DNA from: Bartonella sp. AU55XJBT
GTDB lineage: Bacteria; Pseudomonadota; Alphaproteobacteria; Rhizobiales; Rhizobiaceae
DNA: 60,900 bases
Reading direction: 5' to 3'
Assembly (NCBI RefSeq): GCF_028618525.1
Contig: NZ_JAQITC010000014.1
Span: 1 to 60,900 of the forward strand
In this document: in pieces, positions 1 to 7,310 of the stretch
Numbering within the stretch: the stretch's first letter is position 1
How the letters are laid out: each line of letters begins with the position of its first letter
Notes under the pieces: model-generated
The model's database searches: none
Told to the model about the DNA's origin: nothing
What the model saw: the letters and a program-made list of their open reading frames with translations, nothing else
Translations under genes and position numbers: made by a program

Positions 1-270
1 ATGCAAAATAGATAAGCCAATTTTATCAATAAAAACAGTAATTTAAACTGCTTTTAAAGCTTAATATTTTATCAAATTTTAGAGGATATTTTTGAATTTT
101 AGATACAATACGACTAGTGCCGTACTGACATTAAATAAAATTTTTCACACATTGTCAACAGAAAAATCTAAATATTGTATAATTTCTATTTTAAAGCAAA
201 ATATATAGAATTCTGAAAACATTTTACATGTTATAAATTAATTAAACAGTTATTGTAGCAGGGAAGAGAA

Positions 271-366
271 ATGACAGGTACAGAAATATTAGATGCCGTG
301 TATATGATATCAATGATAGTCATATCCCTCTTAACTATAGCAATTTGTTTACCTGCTGCTTTTTGA
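271..366 (+). CDS. small hydrophobic peptide (31 aa), hypothetical
   Basis: An ATG at 271 follows a purine-rich GGGAAGAG stretch by 2-3 bases and opens a 31-codon frame ending in TGA at 364-366. The peptide begins MTGTEILDAV, and most of the rest (MISMIVISLLTIAICL) could be one transmembrane helix. It lies tail to tail with the hicB gene on the other strand. No family is recognised. Small membrane peptides are common in phage-derived DNA, but so are chance frames of this size, so this is tentative. The 270 bases before it show no other gene. Confidence 0.35.
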   Translation: MTGTEILDAVYMISMIVISLLTIAICLPAAF

Positions 367-383
367 TTTTCATTAATATATAG

Positions 384-779
384 CTAAATATTAAGCTCAT
401 GGCGGGCTGCTGTTGCCAAAAAAGCAGATCTTGTTAAACCTCTCTCTTGTGCGCAATTATCAATTGCACGTAAAAGCCCTCGTTCAATTGATATATTTGT
501 ACGTACAACTTCTGCATCATTTTCAATAAAAGGAACTTGTATTAAAAAAGCTCCTTCTGATAAAGCTTTTTTAACAGCTTTCTGTTGTATTACTTCTTCA
601 AATTTTAAAGGAACAGGCACTGTATCCATATCTTCACAATAAAGTTGTAAGGCTTCGGTAGCATTTATAATAAGATTTTCTCCTTCATCAGCAGCAGAGA
701 ATAGACCTTCAAAATCAGGAAACTGAACACCAAAAGCAGCATCTTCATCTTTATGAACAAGAGCAAAAAATCTTTTCAT
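384..779 (-). CDS. hicB: HicB-type antitoxin
   Basis: 131 aa. The N-terminal half is the degenerate RNase H-like HicB fold, with FFALVHKDEDAAFGVQFPDFEG near the start and then a small acidic stretch. The C-terminal half (about 95-131: SIERGLLRAIDNCAQERGLTRSAFLATAA) is a ribbon-helix-helix DNA-binding region. HicB proteins neutralise the HicA mRNA interferase and repress their own operon. The start codon overlaps the stop of hicA by 4 bases, so the two are translationally coupled, toxin gene first. A palindromic operator lies upstream of hicA. Identification is firm; cleavage targets are unknown. Confidence 0.9.
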   Translation of the reverse strand: MKRFFALVHKDEDAAFGVQFPDFEGLFSAADEGENLIINATEALQLYCEDMDTVPVPLKFEEVIQQKAVKKALSEGAFLIQVPFIENDAEVVRTNISIERGLLRAIDNCAQERGLTRSAFLATAARHELNI

Positions 780-976
780 TCTTCTTCTCCTTTTTTTAAC
801 CAGCCTGCTTGTAATGCAATAGAACGCGCTGTACCGATTGGAAGATTTTTCTTAGGATGTGGAACAATAACAACCTTACCATCTTTTTTAAATTTATGGT
901 GTGAACCTTTCACTTTCACAAACTCAAAGCCATCGCGTTTTAATTTTGCAATTATCTTTCGGCTGTTTTGTTCCAT
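776..976 (-). CDS. hicA: HicA-type mRNA interferase toxin
   Basis: 66 aa, the usual HicA length. It has the double-stranded-RNA-binding-like fold of HicA with the conserved GSHHKF motif (about 24-29) whose histidine is the catalytic residue in the family, followed by VVIVPHPKKNLPIGTARSI. HicA cleaves mRNA independently of the ribosome and is held inactive by HicB. It is the first gene of a minus-strand hicA-hicB pair with a 4-base overlap. An inverted repeat at 988-1013 lies just upstream, placed for autoregulation. Confidence 0.92.
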   Translation of the reverse strand: MEQNSRKIIAKLKRDGFEFVKVKGSHHKFKKDGKVVIVPHPKKNLPIGTARSIALQAGWLKKGEEE

Positions 977-987
977 TACCCAATCTC

Positions 988-1013
988 ATAATGTGTATAT
1001 ATTTACACATTAT
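988..1013 (-). promoter_or_regulatory. hicAB operator and promoter
   Basis: ATAATGTGTA at 988-997 and its exact reverse complement TACACATTAT at 1004-1013 are separated by 6 bases. On the minus strand the repeat overlaps a TATAAT-like -10, with TTGACT about 15 bases further upstream. This is the arrangement expected for HicB autorepression. The half-site CATAATGTG recurs in promoters at 17.7 and 18.05 kb. Confidence 0.75.
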
Positions 1014-1040
1014 ACTTTTTCTTATTTTAAGTCAATGTTT

Positions 1041-1577
1041 TTAATAACCAAAATATTTTTGGAGAGTATTAAGAACGATATGCAATGAAGGTACAAGATA
1101 TGCTAACTCTTGATTTTCTATAACAAGATATTGCAATGCAGCATAAAAATTGTACTGTCTATAAAGGTGTTGTGTTTCTTTTATTACCTCTTGCATATTC
1201 AAAAATTGTTTTGTTGCAAATTCAGCCCACTTTTTTCTAGCTGCTTCATCAGAAGATGAGGGCATTTCATTATAAATTGCACTAGGCAATGTTTTTGCAC
1301 AGAGGTAATCATTTCTTACTTCAAGATATTTTTGTGCAGCATCGTATTGATCTTGATTGAGATTTCCTTGTAAGTAAAGCCGTCCGATATAAGTACCGGA
1401 AAGCGGATTTTTTGCCTCTTCTATGGTCAAACAGAAGCGTTTGGCACGCATTTCAATTGCCAATTTATCGATAGGATCACGAGGCATTTTTGTCCGTGAG
1501 ATACGCCCATTGGGTTCTCTGATACATCCTTCAATGCGTGGACGACCACGTTTTGCTCGTTTTTTTCTTTTTGTCAT
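1041..1577 (-). CDS. hypothetical phage-type protein, full-length paralogue of 18902-19249
   Basis: 178 aa, basic N-terminus (KRKKRAKRGRPR) followed by an IREPNGRISR segment and a helical body. No enzymatic motif is recognised. It follows ssb on the minus strand with an 11-base gap and is probably in the same operon. A second copy follows the other ssb at 18127-18564, again downstream of it, but stops early. The repeated ssb-plus-this-gene order suggests a role in phage DNA metabolism; the GRPR/GRPK stretch resembles an AT-hook-like DNA-contacting segment. Function is not established. Confidence 0.75.
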   Translation of the reverse strand: MTKRKKRAKRGRPRIEGCIREPNGRISRTKMPRDPIDKLAIEMRAKRFCLTIEEAKNPLSGTYIGRLYLQGNLNQDQYDAAQKYLEVRNDYLCAKTLPSAIYNEMPSSSDEAARKKWAEFATKQFLNMQEVIKETQHLYRQYNFYAALQYLVIENQELAYLVPSLHIVLNTLQKYFGY

Positions 1578-1587
1578 ATTTTTTCAA

Positions 1588-2040
1588 TCAGAATGGTATG
1601 CTGTCATGAAGAGATACGCTATAATCGGAGACACCAGAGGCGATAGCATAATTTTGAGAAGTAATGGGTGAAGGGGTAGAGGATGCTGATTGCTCTTTCT
1701 TTGCATCAAGCAAATACAACTCGCCTTTGAATTGTGGTAAAACAATCTCTGTTGTATAATGTTCACCACCATTTTTATCTTGCCATTTGCGTGTCTGTAA
1801 TTTTCCTTCTACGTAAACCTTTGAACCTTTGTTGAGATACTGAAGAGCAATTTTTGCCAAATATGGATTAAAGATCACCACGGAATGCCATTCAGTTTTT
1901 TCTACTTTTTGATTGGTCTTTTTATCTGTATAGCTCTCAGAAGTTGTCATACGAAAATTGACCACCTCACCACCAGAAGTCATTGTTTTGCTTTCGGGAT
2001 CAGCACCAAGGCGCCTGATTAACGTCACTTTATTTAGCAT
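1588..2040 (-). CDS. ssb: single-stranded DNA-binding protein (phage copy 1)
   Basis: 150 aa. It has an N-terminal OB fold starting MLNKVTLIRRLGADPE, with the typical SSB blocks VVNFRMTTSESY, KTEWHSVVIFN, LAKIALQYLNKGSKVYVEG and TRKWQDKNG. The protein ends in an acidic tip (LHDSIPF), the conserved partner-docking tail. It coats ssDNA during replication and recombination. A diverged second copy is at 18127-18564 on the opposite strand. Both are shorter than a typical chromosomal alphaproteobacterial SSB, so they are taken as phage-borne. Confidence 0.93.
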   Translation of the reverse strand: MLNKVTLIRRLGADPESKTMTSGGEVVNFRMTTSESYTDKKTNQKVEKTEWHSVVIFNPYLAKIALQYLNKGSKVYVEGKLQTRKWQDKNGGEHYTTEIVLPQFKGELYLLDAKKEQSASSTPSPITSQNYAIASGVSDYSVSLHDSIPF

Positions 2041-2273
2041 GTTTGTAGCCCCATTAGACTTGCAATTTAAAACGTATAAAATCTTAGCATAATTTGCTTA
2101 TTTTTTCAATTATTTCAGTTTGTTAATAACAGTTTTTTAAGTATTACATTATAATATTATTTGACAAATCATGCATCAAAAAACCATGTCACACAAATGG
2201 CACGGCTTTCTTATTTCTGCTTTTAACTTTTCAATAAATATCCTTTCATTAAGAGTCTGTATCAAACTTTTTT

Positions 2274-2315
2274 GTTCGATTTATTGTTGACTGTCGAACC
2301 TTTTTGTGCGATATT
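2274..2315 (+). promoter_or_regulatory. promoter and operator of second hicAB-like pair
   Basis: TTGACT (2287-2292) and GATATT (2310-2315) are 17 bases apart. GTTCGA at 2274-2279 and TCGAAC at 2294-2299 form an inverted repeat flanking the -35, and a related TTTTTGTGCGAT follows in direct orientation. A strong AGGGGAGG ribosome-binding site precedes the ATG at 2342. The repeat is a plausible site for the HTH-bearing HicB encoded downstream. Confidence 0.55.
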
Positions 2316-2341
2316 CATTTTATGCAGAAAGGGGAGGCTAA

Positions 2342-2533
2342 ATGAAACGAGAAGCACTGCTTAGAGAATTACGTAAAGAAGCCAGAAAAAGAGGCATTCA
2401 TTACAGTGAAGCTCCTGATGCAGGTAAAGGGTCACATTATTTGGTAACTTTTGGAGACAAGACAACCGTTATAAAATCTGGTGAATTGACCCCACTTTAC
2501 GTGAAAATAATAAAAAAGCAGTTGGGGGTATGA
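2342..2533 (+). CDS. HicA-like toxin, second type
   Basis: 63 aa. It begins MKREALLRELRKEARKRG and has GKGSHYLVTFGDKTTVI, the HicA core with the catalytic GSH motif at about 29-31. It ends with a TPLYVKIIKKQLGV helix. It differs clearly from the HicA at 776-976. The gene is followed after 67 bases by a HicB-like antitoxin on the same strand and is preceded by a good promoter and ribosome-binding site, so the pair forms a complete module. Confidence 0.82.
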   Translation: MKREALLRELRKEARKRGIHYSEAPDAGKGSHYLVTFGDKTTVIKSGELTPLYVKIIKKQLGV

Positions 2534-2600
2534 GTTACTCTCTCAACAGCTTTAATTTTTCGTTTTAAAAGCATTTCGATTATGGCGAGGAGACCTAAAC

Positions 2601-3029
2601 ATGGAGTACACTTATCAAGCAAAACTGGAATCTGACCCAGATGGTGGTTTTATTGTAACCTTTCCAGATGTACCAGAAGCAATAACAGCTGGAGAAAATA
2701 GAGCAGAGGCATTAGAGAATGCTGTTGAAGCTTTAGGGTTAGCATTACGGAGCTATCCTATGCGTGGTTTGCCTTTACCAATGCGACAACAGTATAAAGA
2801 CCTTGTAGAGGTTACGGTAGATGCGTGGAATGCTCTTAAGCTCGCAGTGGTAGAAGCCTTTAATGAAGCGAATATCACAAAAACAGAATTGGCACATCGT
2901 TTGGGTAAAAAAGAAACAGAAGCAAGACGCATTCTTGATCCAAATTATCCAACTAAACTTCAAACTCTAGAGCAGGCACTGACTGTTCTTGGTAAGCAAG
3001 TCGTTATTACAATCAAAAACGCAGCTTGA
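2601..3029 (+). CDS. HicB-like antitoxin with C-terminal HTH
   Basis: 142 aa. The N-terminal HicB fold is seen in YQAKLESDPDGGFIVTFPDVPEA and GENRAEALENAVEALGLAL. The C-terminal third (about 88-140: EANITKTELAHRLGKKETEARRIL) is a helix-turn-helix rather than a ribbon-helix-helix, which defines the other common HicB class. It is expected to bind the upstream HicA and repress the 2274-2315 promoter. A hairpin at about 3031-3056 lies between this gene and the convergent antirepressor gene. Confidence 0.85.
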   Translation: MEYTYQAKLESDPDGGFIVTFPDVPEAITAGENRAEALENAVEALGLALRSYPMRGLPLPMRQQYKDLVEVTVDAWNALKLAVVEAFNEANITKTELAHRLGKKETEARRILDPNYPTKLQTLEQALTVLGKQVVITIKNAA

Positions 3030-3030
3030 T

Positions 3031-3056
3031 CTCTTCCCCGCTTAAAGCAGGGAAGA
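3031..3056. terminator. hairpin between convergent genes
   Basis: CTTCCCC and AGGGAAG form a compact stem with a TTAAA-type loop between the converging hicB-like and antirepressor genes. Neither side has a clean long T-run, so termination is probable but not certain. Confidence 0.4.
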
Positions 3057-3076
3057 TAATCATACTTCCTTTAAAT

Positions 3077-3607
3077 CTAAGCAGCTTTCACAACAGATCT
3101 TGCTAAAATCTGCTTTGCTTCTTTAATGATGGCTTTATATTTTTTGTTCTCTTCATCTACTCTAAAAGCATCAACAAGACGAACATGAATAGGACCTAAA
3201 AGATACAAAGCTTTTTCACCAGCATTCATACCCTCCCAATGGCTCGGTAAATCAAAGCGTTTATCACTATCATAGTCAATTGACTGTCTTCTTAGTTTCT
3301 TTTCACACTCAATAAAGTAACGACGCGCTTGTCTGCCTTTTTCATTGCGCTCAACCATTGAGAGCTCTTTCGCCATATCTAATGTGAGGCAATATTCTGT
3401 ACTTGGACGACCACTTTTAGGTTTTACTAAATTTTTAGTAAAACTCACAAAGTCCTGATTTTCTTGAAAGTCATATTCTTTAATACGATTAATAATCCAA
3501 TCGTTAAAACGAGATGTGATCTTTAAAAACACGTGTAATTCACGTGCACTCACGGTTTGTACAATTTCTTGCCCAACAGTTTGTTCTGATATTTTAATGA
3601 GAGTCAT
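3077..3607 (-). CDS. AntA/AntB-domain phage antirepressor
   Basis: 176 aa. The N-terminal part (about 15-110) is the AntA/AntB domain named after the Ant proteins of phage P1: VSARELHVFLKI, then FNDWIINRIKEYDFQENQDF and GRPSTEYCLTLDMAKELSMVERNEKGRQARRYFIECEKKL. The C-terminal part is helical. Such proteins inactivate the phage repressor and trigger induction. The gene is preceded by a C4-like antisense RNA leader (3608-3738), the arrangement known from P1/P7. The start is the ATG behind TAGGAG, and that Shine-Dalgarno lies inside a segment complementary to the antisense RNA. Confidence 0.9.
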   Translation of the reverse strand: MTLIKISEQTVGQEIVQTVSARELHVFLKITSRFNDWIINRIKEYDFQENQDFVSFTKNLVKPKSGRPSTEYCLTLDMAKELSMVERNEKGRQARRYFIECEKKLRRQSIDYDSDKRFDLPSHWEGMNAGEKALYLLGPIHVRLVDAFRVDEENKKYKAIIKEAKQILARSVVKAA

Positions 3608-3738
3608 TGTGAACTCCTAGTTGTTAGAAGTTTTCTATTGACACTCAACAAAAAGTGCCGGGTGCTAGAAAACACGGCAACTAGCCCGTCGTTATGCTTT
3701 CCCTGCGAAGGTGTTTTATAGCATAACCACACCCGACA
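3608..3738 (-). ncRNA. C4-like antisense RNA leader, copy A (upstream of antirepressor)
   Basis: Read on minus, the RNA opens with GTCGGGTGTGG. It has a hairpin formed by GTTATGCT and AGCATAAC, then antisense segments CTAGTTG (3678-3684) and GTTTTCTA (3666-3673). A GCACCCGGC strand closes the outer stem with the 5' end. The downstream leader carries the exact complements TAGAAAAC (3632-3639) and CAACTAG (3619-3625), the latter running into the Shine-Dalgarno of the antirepressor gene. Two other copies keep this architecture with different but still complementary segments. By position and logic it matches C4 RNA of P1/P7; the name is inference. Confidence 0.82.
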
Positions 3739-3743
3739 ATATT

Positions 3744-3773
3744 ATTATATGCGTCTAGCATACAATGAGTCAA
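3744..3773 (-). promoter_or_regulatory. promoter of C4-like RNA copy A
   Basis: On the minus strand TTGACT (+ coordinates 3768-3773) and TATAAT (3744-3749) are 18 bases apart. Transcription would start at about 3737, exactly where the conserved GTCGGG of the RNA begins. Confidence 0.7.
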
Positions 3774-3880
3774 AGCTTTTAAATTGCAGAAGACTGATTA
3801 TTTCGGTAACCAATCCGCTAGTTGTTCTAAGGTGTTTTCTAGGCACCTGATTCGACAATAGACATGTTGTAGCCATATTG

Positions 3881-4207
3881 TCAAGAAGCTCCTGATCGTT
3901 TTTTGATTTCCTTGTTGATCTCATCTATCAACGCTTCATAATTCAAAATGCTTTTTGGTAAGTTGCCACCGTATATCCATGCTTTTACTTGCGCTTTGGT
4001 GCTAAAATCCGCATTTTCTGGTGTGGTATAATACTGACCACCATCAAACTTTTCACACTCTCTTGTACCGTTTTCATACTCGTAGAGATTGTAAAAATAC
4101 TCAGCCGCTCCATCTCCCCACGGCACATAGCCAACAGCCGTTGCCACAAACTTTTTTTGCATGGGATTTTTACTTTGTGTTAAGAACAGGTGTTGTAAAA
4201 TTTGCAT
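3881..4207 (-). CDS. hypothetical phage protein, paralogue of 14878-15309
   Basis: 108 aa. The core reads KKFVATAVGYVPWGDGAAEYFYNLYEYENG, then a GGQYYTTP segment and AQVKAWIYGGNLPKSIL. No known function. The paralogue occupies the same position in the opposite-strand copy of the replication module, and both are preceded by a conserved non-coding spacer of about 185-195 bases. The start is the ATG behind AAGGATGAAGAC; a later ATG (residue 16) would align better with the conserved core and remains possible. Confidence 0.72.
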   Translation of the reverse strand: MQILQHLFLTQSKNPMQKKFVATAVGYVPWGDGAAEYFYNLYEYENGTRECEKFDGGQYYTTPENADFSTKAQVKAWIYGGNLPKSILNYEALIDEINKEIKKRSGAS

Positions 4208-4392
4208 GTCTTCATCCTTAAATTTGCCAATAGGGTTTTTGACTCAAATTTGACTGTACAGTGCATTTATACCTACAATGTGGTTTTTTGTATCAAAAAA
4301 AGTTCTAAATCACTCTGTATGGTGCCTTTTTATCGATTTAAACGCATATCTAATCACAAAACCATTAGCACTTTTCACTACTTTGCTGTTTT
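4208..4392. other. conserved non-coding spacer, copy 1
   Basis: This gap corresponds to 14683-14877 of the other module: read on minus it shares long blocks with it, such as GTGAAAAGTGCT, AGATATGCGTTTAAA and ACCACATTG. Conserved short arms around TACAGA and CTGTACAG could pair across a loop of about 45-50 bases. No good reading frame is shared. It could be a cis replication or regulatory element next to the replication genes; this is inference. Confidence 0.5.
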
Positions 4393-4998
4393 TCACTCAA
4401 TGCCCTTTAAAACTTCTTCAAGCTCTTTTGGACGCTTTTCAATGCGTTCTGATGTTATCGTCGCCTCTTGATTTTTGCCCTCGATTTCTGGCTTTTGAAG
4501 AACCTTCAAAACACGATTGGCTTGAAAACGAATATCACTTTCAAGCTTTTCGCAGTAACGATAAAAATCTGCTGTTGACGGCATAAAAGTTGCATTTAAA
4601 CCCTCTGCTTTGCCTTTCAAAGCGTTCTTTGTTGCTGTTTGCAATACCCAGCTGCTTATGCCTTCAAGAGTGTAAGCATACGCAAGCGCTGTCGCTTTTT
4701 CATCTGATCCAATGGGGCTTTTGAGACCATTTGAAAGGACAAGATACGCTGTTTGGATTTCCTCTTCCGTCGCTTTTCTTTCAAGCTGTTGCAACGCATC
4801 AGTAACCAATGCTGTAACTCTCTCCGCTTCTGCACTCAATGGCTTTTGTCCCGTTTTCCAAAGGAACGGTAGTTCTGTTGTCATCCTCGAATAAAAATTT
4901 GTACACACTATCTGAATTTTTGATATTGGACATGTGCTGTGCAACTCGATAACTCCTGCCACGCTGCTGTTCTGTTTGTTTAGTGCTTGTTTTTCCAT
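4393..4998 (-). CDS. conserved phage replication-module protein, paralogue of 13570-14199
   Basis: About 201 aa from the ATG at 4998, behind AAGGTGG. The C-terminal half is a conserved helical domain (ALAYAYTLEGISSWVLQTATKNALKGKAEGLNATFMPSTADFYRYCEKLESDIR) also found at 13570-14199 and 14245-14682. The first about 200 bases overlap the 3' end of the upstream gene (4799-5860) in another frame, and the same large overlap exists in the other copy, so both frames are under selection. Function unknown; its place next to a replisome-type protein suggests replication. Confidence 0.78.
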   Translation of the reverse strand: MEKQALNKQNSSVAGVIELHSTCPISKIQIVCTNFYSRMTTELPFLWKTGQKPLSAEAERVTALVTDALQQLERKATEEEIQTAYLVLSNGLKSPIGSDEKATALAYAYTLEGISSWVLQTATKNALKGKAEGLNATFMPSTADFYRYCEKLESDIRFQANRVLKVLQKPEIEGKNQEATITSERIEKRPKELEEVLKGIE

Positions 4999-5860
4999 AG
5001 TTTCCACCTTGTTGATTGATTTCGTAATTTTTTGAATTTCTCACCCAGTTACGCCACGTTGCTTGCCAATCACGTTTGCTAGCGTCCTTACCTGTCTTGG
5101 CATTCCAATAATCTCGAAATTTTGCGATTTCGACTTTGATCCGCTCTGGTGGCAAGCCCTCTGTGAGTGCAAAATCGTAATCGGGTTCAAAATCATCAGG
5201 CAACCTACACCCCCGATTAGCTTTCGCTTGTTTTGCTGTTTGGGAAATGTTTTCTTGCTCGTGAAGGGGAGGTTGGTTTTCTGATGATGTTGCATTTTGT
5301 TCTGATTGGCTTTGGAGGGTATCACCCTCGATTGGTTCGTCAACCAAATCGGTTGTTTCTAAATTTTCAGAACCAATTTCTTTTTTTGCTAATACGATAG
5401 TATTAGTTTTTTTATTATATATGTTATTGTTATTGTTAATGGCATCATTAAGCATATCGTTGGCATCATGCTTAGCATTTTGATCATCGCTAATTGTTTT
5501 TTCTTTATAATGTTTTGCCCATTTTGCTTGCGCTGCCTTCTGTGCTCTCTCTGAAAATTTATTTATATTTTCATTTGAGTTATTGAGTTCTTCCTCAACA
5601 TCTGAACTCCACAAACGACCATCGTCTAAAGAAATGATGTGCCCAGATCTAAATAAATAATCTAACGCCTTTTCAAATCTTTTTACTGTACAACAAGTAA
5701 AATGAGATAATACTCGTGAATCATTCAAAAGAGGTTCACGCGTGTGTAACATTCTTATTCGCAATTTCACATAAACATTGATTTCCATAGGTGGTAAGTC
5801 AGAAAGTTTAAATAGCCACTGATCTGTATTAAGTCTCGTCCATGGTATTTTACTGGACAT
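4799..5860 (-). CDS. replisome-organiser-like protein (DUF1376-type N-terminus)
   Basis: 353 aa. Residues 1-100 form a winged-helix-type domain (MSSKIPWTRLNTDQWLFKLS, then LSHFTCCTVKRFEKALDYLFRSGHI, DDGRLWSSDVEEEL), followed by a low-complexity N/Q/E linker. A C-terminal domain (about 215-280) carries GCRLPDDFEPDYDFA, IAKFRDYWNAKTGKDASKRDWQATWRNWV, which resembles the DnaT/phage replication protein type. Likely a phage initiator or helicase-loading factor. It overlaps the RuvC-like gene upstream by 11 bases and the next gene by about 200. Partial and full copies of its N-terminal domain are tandemly repeated at 11.6-13.8 kb. Confidence 0.82.
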   Translation of the reverse strand: MSSKIPWTRLNTDQWLFKLSDLPPMEINVYVKLRIRMLHTREPLLNDSRVLSHFTCCTVKRFEKALDYLFRSGHIISLDDGRLWSSDVEEELNNSNENINKFSERAQKAAQAKWAKHYKEKTISDDQNAKHDANDMLNDAINNNNNIYNKKTNTIVLAKKEIGSENLETTDLVDEPIEGDTLQSQSEQNATSSENQPPLHEQENISQTAKQAKANRGCRLPDDFEPDYDFALTEGLPPERIKVEIAKFRDYWNAKTGKDASKRDWQATWRNWVRNSKNYEINQQGGNYGKTSTKQTEQQRGRSYRVAQHMSNIKNSDSVYKFLFEDDNRTTVPLENGTKAIECRSGESYSIGY

Positions 5861-6329
5861 GCATACCCCCTTCTTTCTTTAAATATAAAATTGCCAAAGC
5901 ATCTGCTTCGTTGTCATCTTCAGGCGCGTGCCCTTTTGCACGCATCGCCTTAATCATTTCTACTTTTGAGGCGTTTCCTTTTCCTGTCGTTGCTTTCTTA
6001 ATCGTACCAACTGGAATGCCTTCATACGGTATCTGATGATGTTCACACCATGCCGTTAAGATTGATAACAAATCACCGTAAATATGCGCTGCATTAGTAC
6101 CCACATGCCGGCGTACTTCTTCAAAATACACTGCGTCAATGCTGCCTACGGTCTTCTTTATTTCTGATAGACATCTCTTAAAGCGTAAATAATGCATTTC
6201 ACCGACTTCAAAATATCGGGGGTGAAAATTCATGACACCACTGATGATGTGATTATCTGCACCGCAAATAGCCCAACCAGTCTTAGTGCCTAGATCAAGA
6301 AAGAGATTGGTTTGTGCATGCGTGATCAT
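5850..6329 (-). CDS. RuvC-like RNase H-fold nuclease (intact copy)
   Basis: 159 aa. RNase H-fold motifs are in order: FLDLGTKTGW (Asp12), VYFEEVRRHVG (Glu70/71) and DDNEADALAIL (Asp139, Asp143). This matches small phage RuvC-family Holliday-junction resolvases that process recombination and replication intermediates. It lies at the head of the minus-strand replication operon, behind a GGGGGG-rich ribosome-binding site. The opposite-strand module contains only damaged copies (11281-11624 lacks the N-terminus, 12521-12706 lacks the middle), so this is the only intact one here. Confidence 0.85.
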   Translation of the reverse strand: MITHAQTNLFLDLGTKTGWAICGADNHIISGVMNFHPRYFEVGEMHYLRFKRCLSEIKKTVGSIDAVYFEEVRRHVGTNAAHIYGDLLSILTAWCEHHQIPYEGIPVGTIKKATTGKGNASKVEMIKAMRAKGHAPEDDNEADALAILYLKKEGGMHVQ

Positions 6330-6484
6330 AATTCCCCCCTTAAGGTTGTTGTTGTGTGTTTATGCGTGCGTCATAACAGAGCGCGTTGCGATTGCTTGTC
6401 TTGCAAAGATGTTTTTTGAAAAAGGAACCTCGCAATGATTCATTGTTAATTAACAATCCTCATTTTTGGTTCAAATGACGCAAG

Positions 6485-6937
6485 TTAAAAAACTTCTCCT
6501 GCAAAAATAAAATCGATCAATCTTGGTTCTTCTTTTTTGTTGATTAACTCAATGATTTTATTATTTAATTCATCAATAACTTTCATCTGTGAAGCTAACT
6601 TTAGCCTTTGGCTGTATAGCGTTTCATTTTTTTGCTTAATTAAAGAGGATAAGTTTTCAAGTGCTACTTGCTGTTGTTCAATTGACTTATCTCGCTCTGC
6701 AAGAGTGGCTTCATGCCATCTCATCCAACTATCAAATTTTAACTTATGCCATTCTTCTTGTTTTTTAAGAATTGTTGTGTGAGTTTCGTGTCGTTTCACA
6801 AGATCTTCTACGCTACAGTCACGATATGGTACTTTTTTCCATTCTTCCACCAATCTATCTCCATTCTCGATTTTCGTATTACAACCTATTAATCTACAAA
6901 TGCGTGTGTAGAATTTCTTCAATATCCCGGTTCTCAT
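6485..6937 (-). CDS. coiled-coil hypothetical protein
   Basis: 150 aa. Basic N-terminus (MRTGILKKFYTRICRLIG), then a long charged helical region of about 50-135 (KQEEWHKLKFDSWMRWHEATLAERDKSIEQQQ and onward) predicted to be coiled coil. It ends LIDFIFAGEVF. It is the first gene after the Cro-like gene in the minus-strand early operon, with a 12-base gap. No family recognised; early phage accessory protein is the best description. Confidence 0.65.
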   Translation of the reverse strand: MRTGILKKFYTRICRLIGCNTKIENGDRLVEEWKKVPYRDCSVEDLVKRHETHTTILKKQEEWHKLKFDSWMRWHEATLAERDKSIEQQQVALENLSSLIKQKNETLYSQRLKLASQMKVIDELNNKIIELINKKEEPRLIDFIFAGEVF

Positions 6938-6949
6938 GATCTTTCTTCT

Positions 6950-7201
6950 TTAAGAGTGTGAATGGTGCTGCTGGTGCTCGTTATTATCTGTAGAAGCAGG
7001 TGTGAAAGCAGGCATAGGGATAGATCTATTTTTCAATTGTTGTAGTTTCAGATAATTTATTACAGAGATAGCTCCTCTTTTTTCCCACTTGCAAACAGCT
7101 GCTTGAGTTACACCAAGCATTTTAGCCATTTCTGATTGTGTCCAATTAAATTTTCTTCGTATTGACTTAGTCAAATTCTTAAAATCTTCTCTTTTATCCA
7201 T
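6950..7201 (-). CDS. Cro-like HTH regulator
   Basis: 83 aa. A single helix-turn-helix covers about residues 10-50 (IRRKFNWTQSEMAKMLGVTQAAVCKWEKRG), followed by a short His/Asn-rich tail. It is transcribed divergently from the CI-like gene at 7311, the classic lambdoid immunity layout. Its promoter (TTGACT at 7259-7264 and TATGAA at 7236-7241 on minus) contains an A/T palindrome that recurs at 8021-8039. It probably opposes CI and permits expression of the minus-strand early genes. Confidence 0.85.
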   Translation of the reverse strand: MDKREDFKNLTKSIRRKFNWTQSEMAKMLGVTQAAVCKWEKRGAISVINYLKLQQLKNRSIPMPAFTPASTDNNEHQQHHSHS

Positions 7202-7235
7202 TTAAAAGCTCCAATTACAGCTTTGTCTCATTTTA

Positions 7236-7264
7236 TTCATATAATTATAGTTATATAAAGTCAA
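7236..7264 (-). promoter_or_regulatory. early leftward promoter with CI/Cro operator
   Basis: On minus, TTGACT (7259-7264) and TATGAA (7236-7241) are spaced by 17 bases. The spacer holds the near-palindrome TATAATTATAGTTATATAA (7240-7258). The same 19-base sequence overlaps the promoter of the rightward gene at 8096, as expected for a repressor operator. Confidence 0.7.
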
Positions 7265-7310
7265 GGAAATTTATCTTTATCAACGACAAAAAAATAAGGT
7301 AGACAAAAGT

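Noticed and set aside
753..1088. Plus-strand open frame across the hicAB genes
   Set aside because: Antisense shadow of hicA/hicB and their operator; no translation signal.
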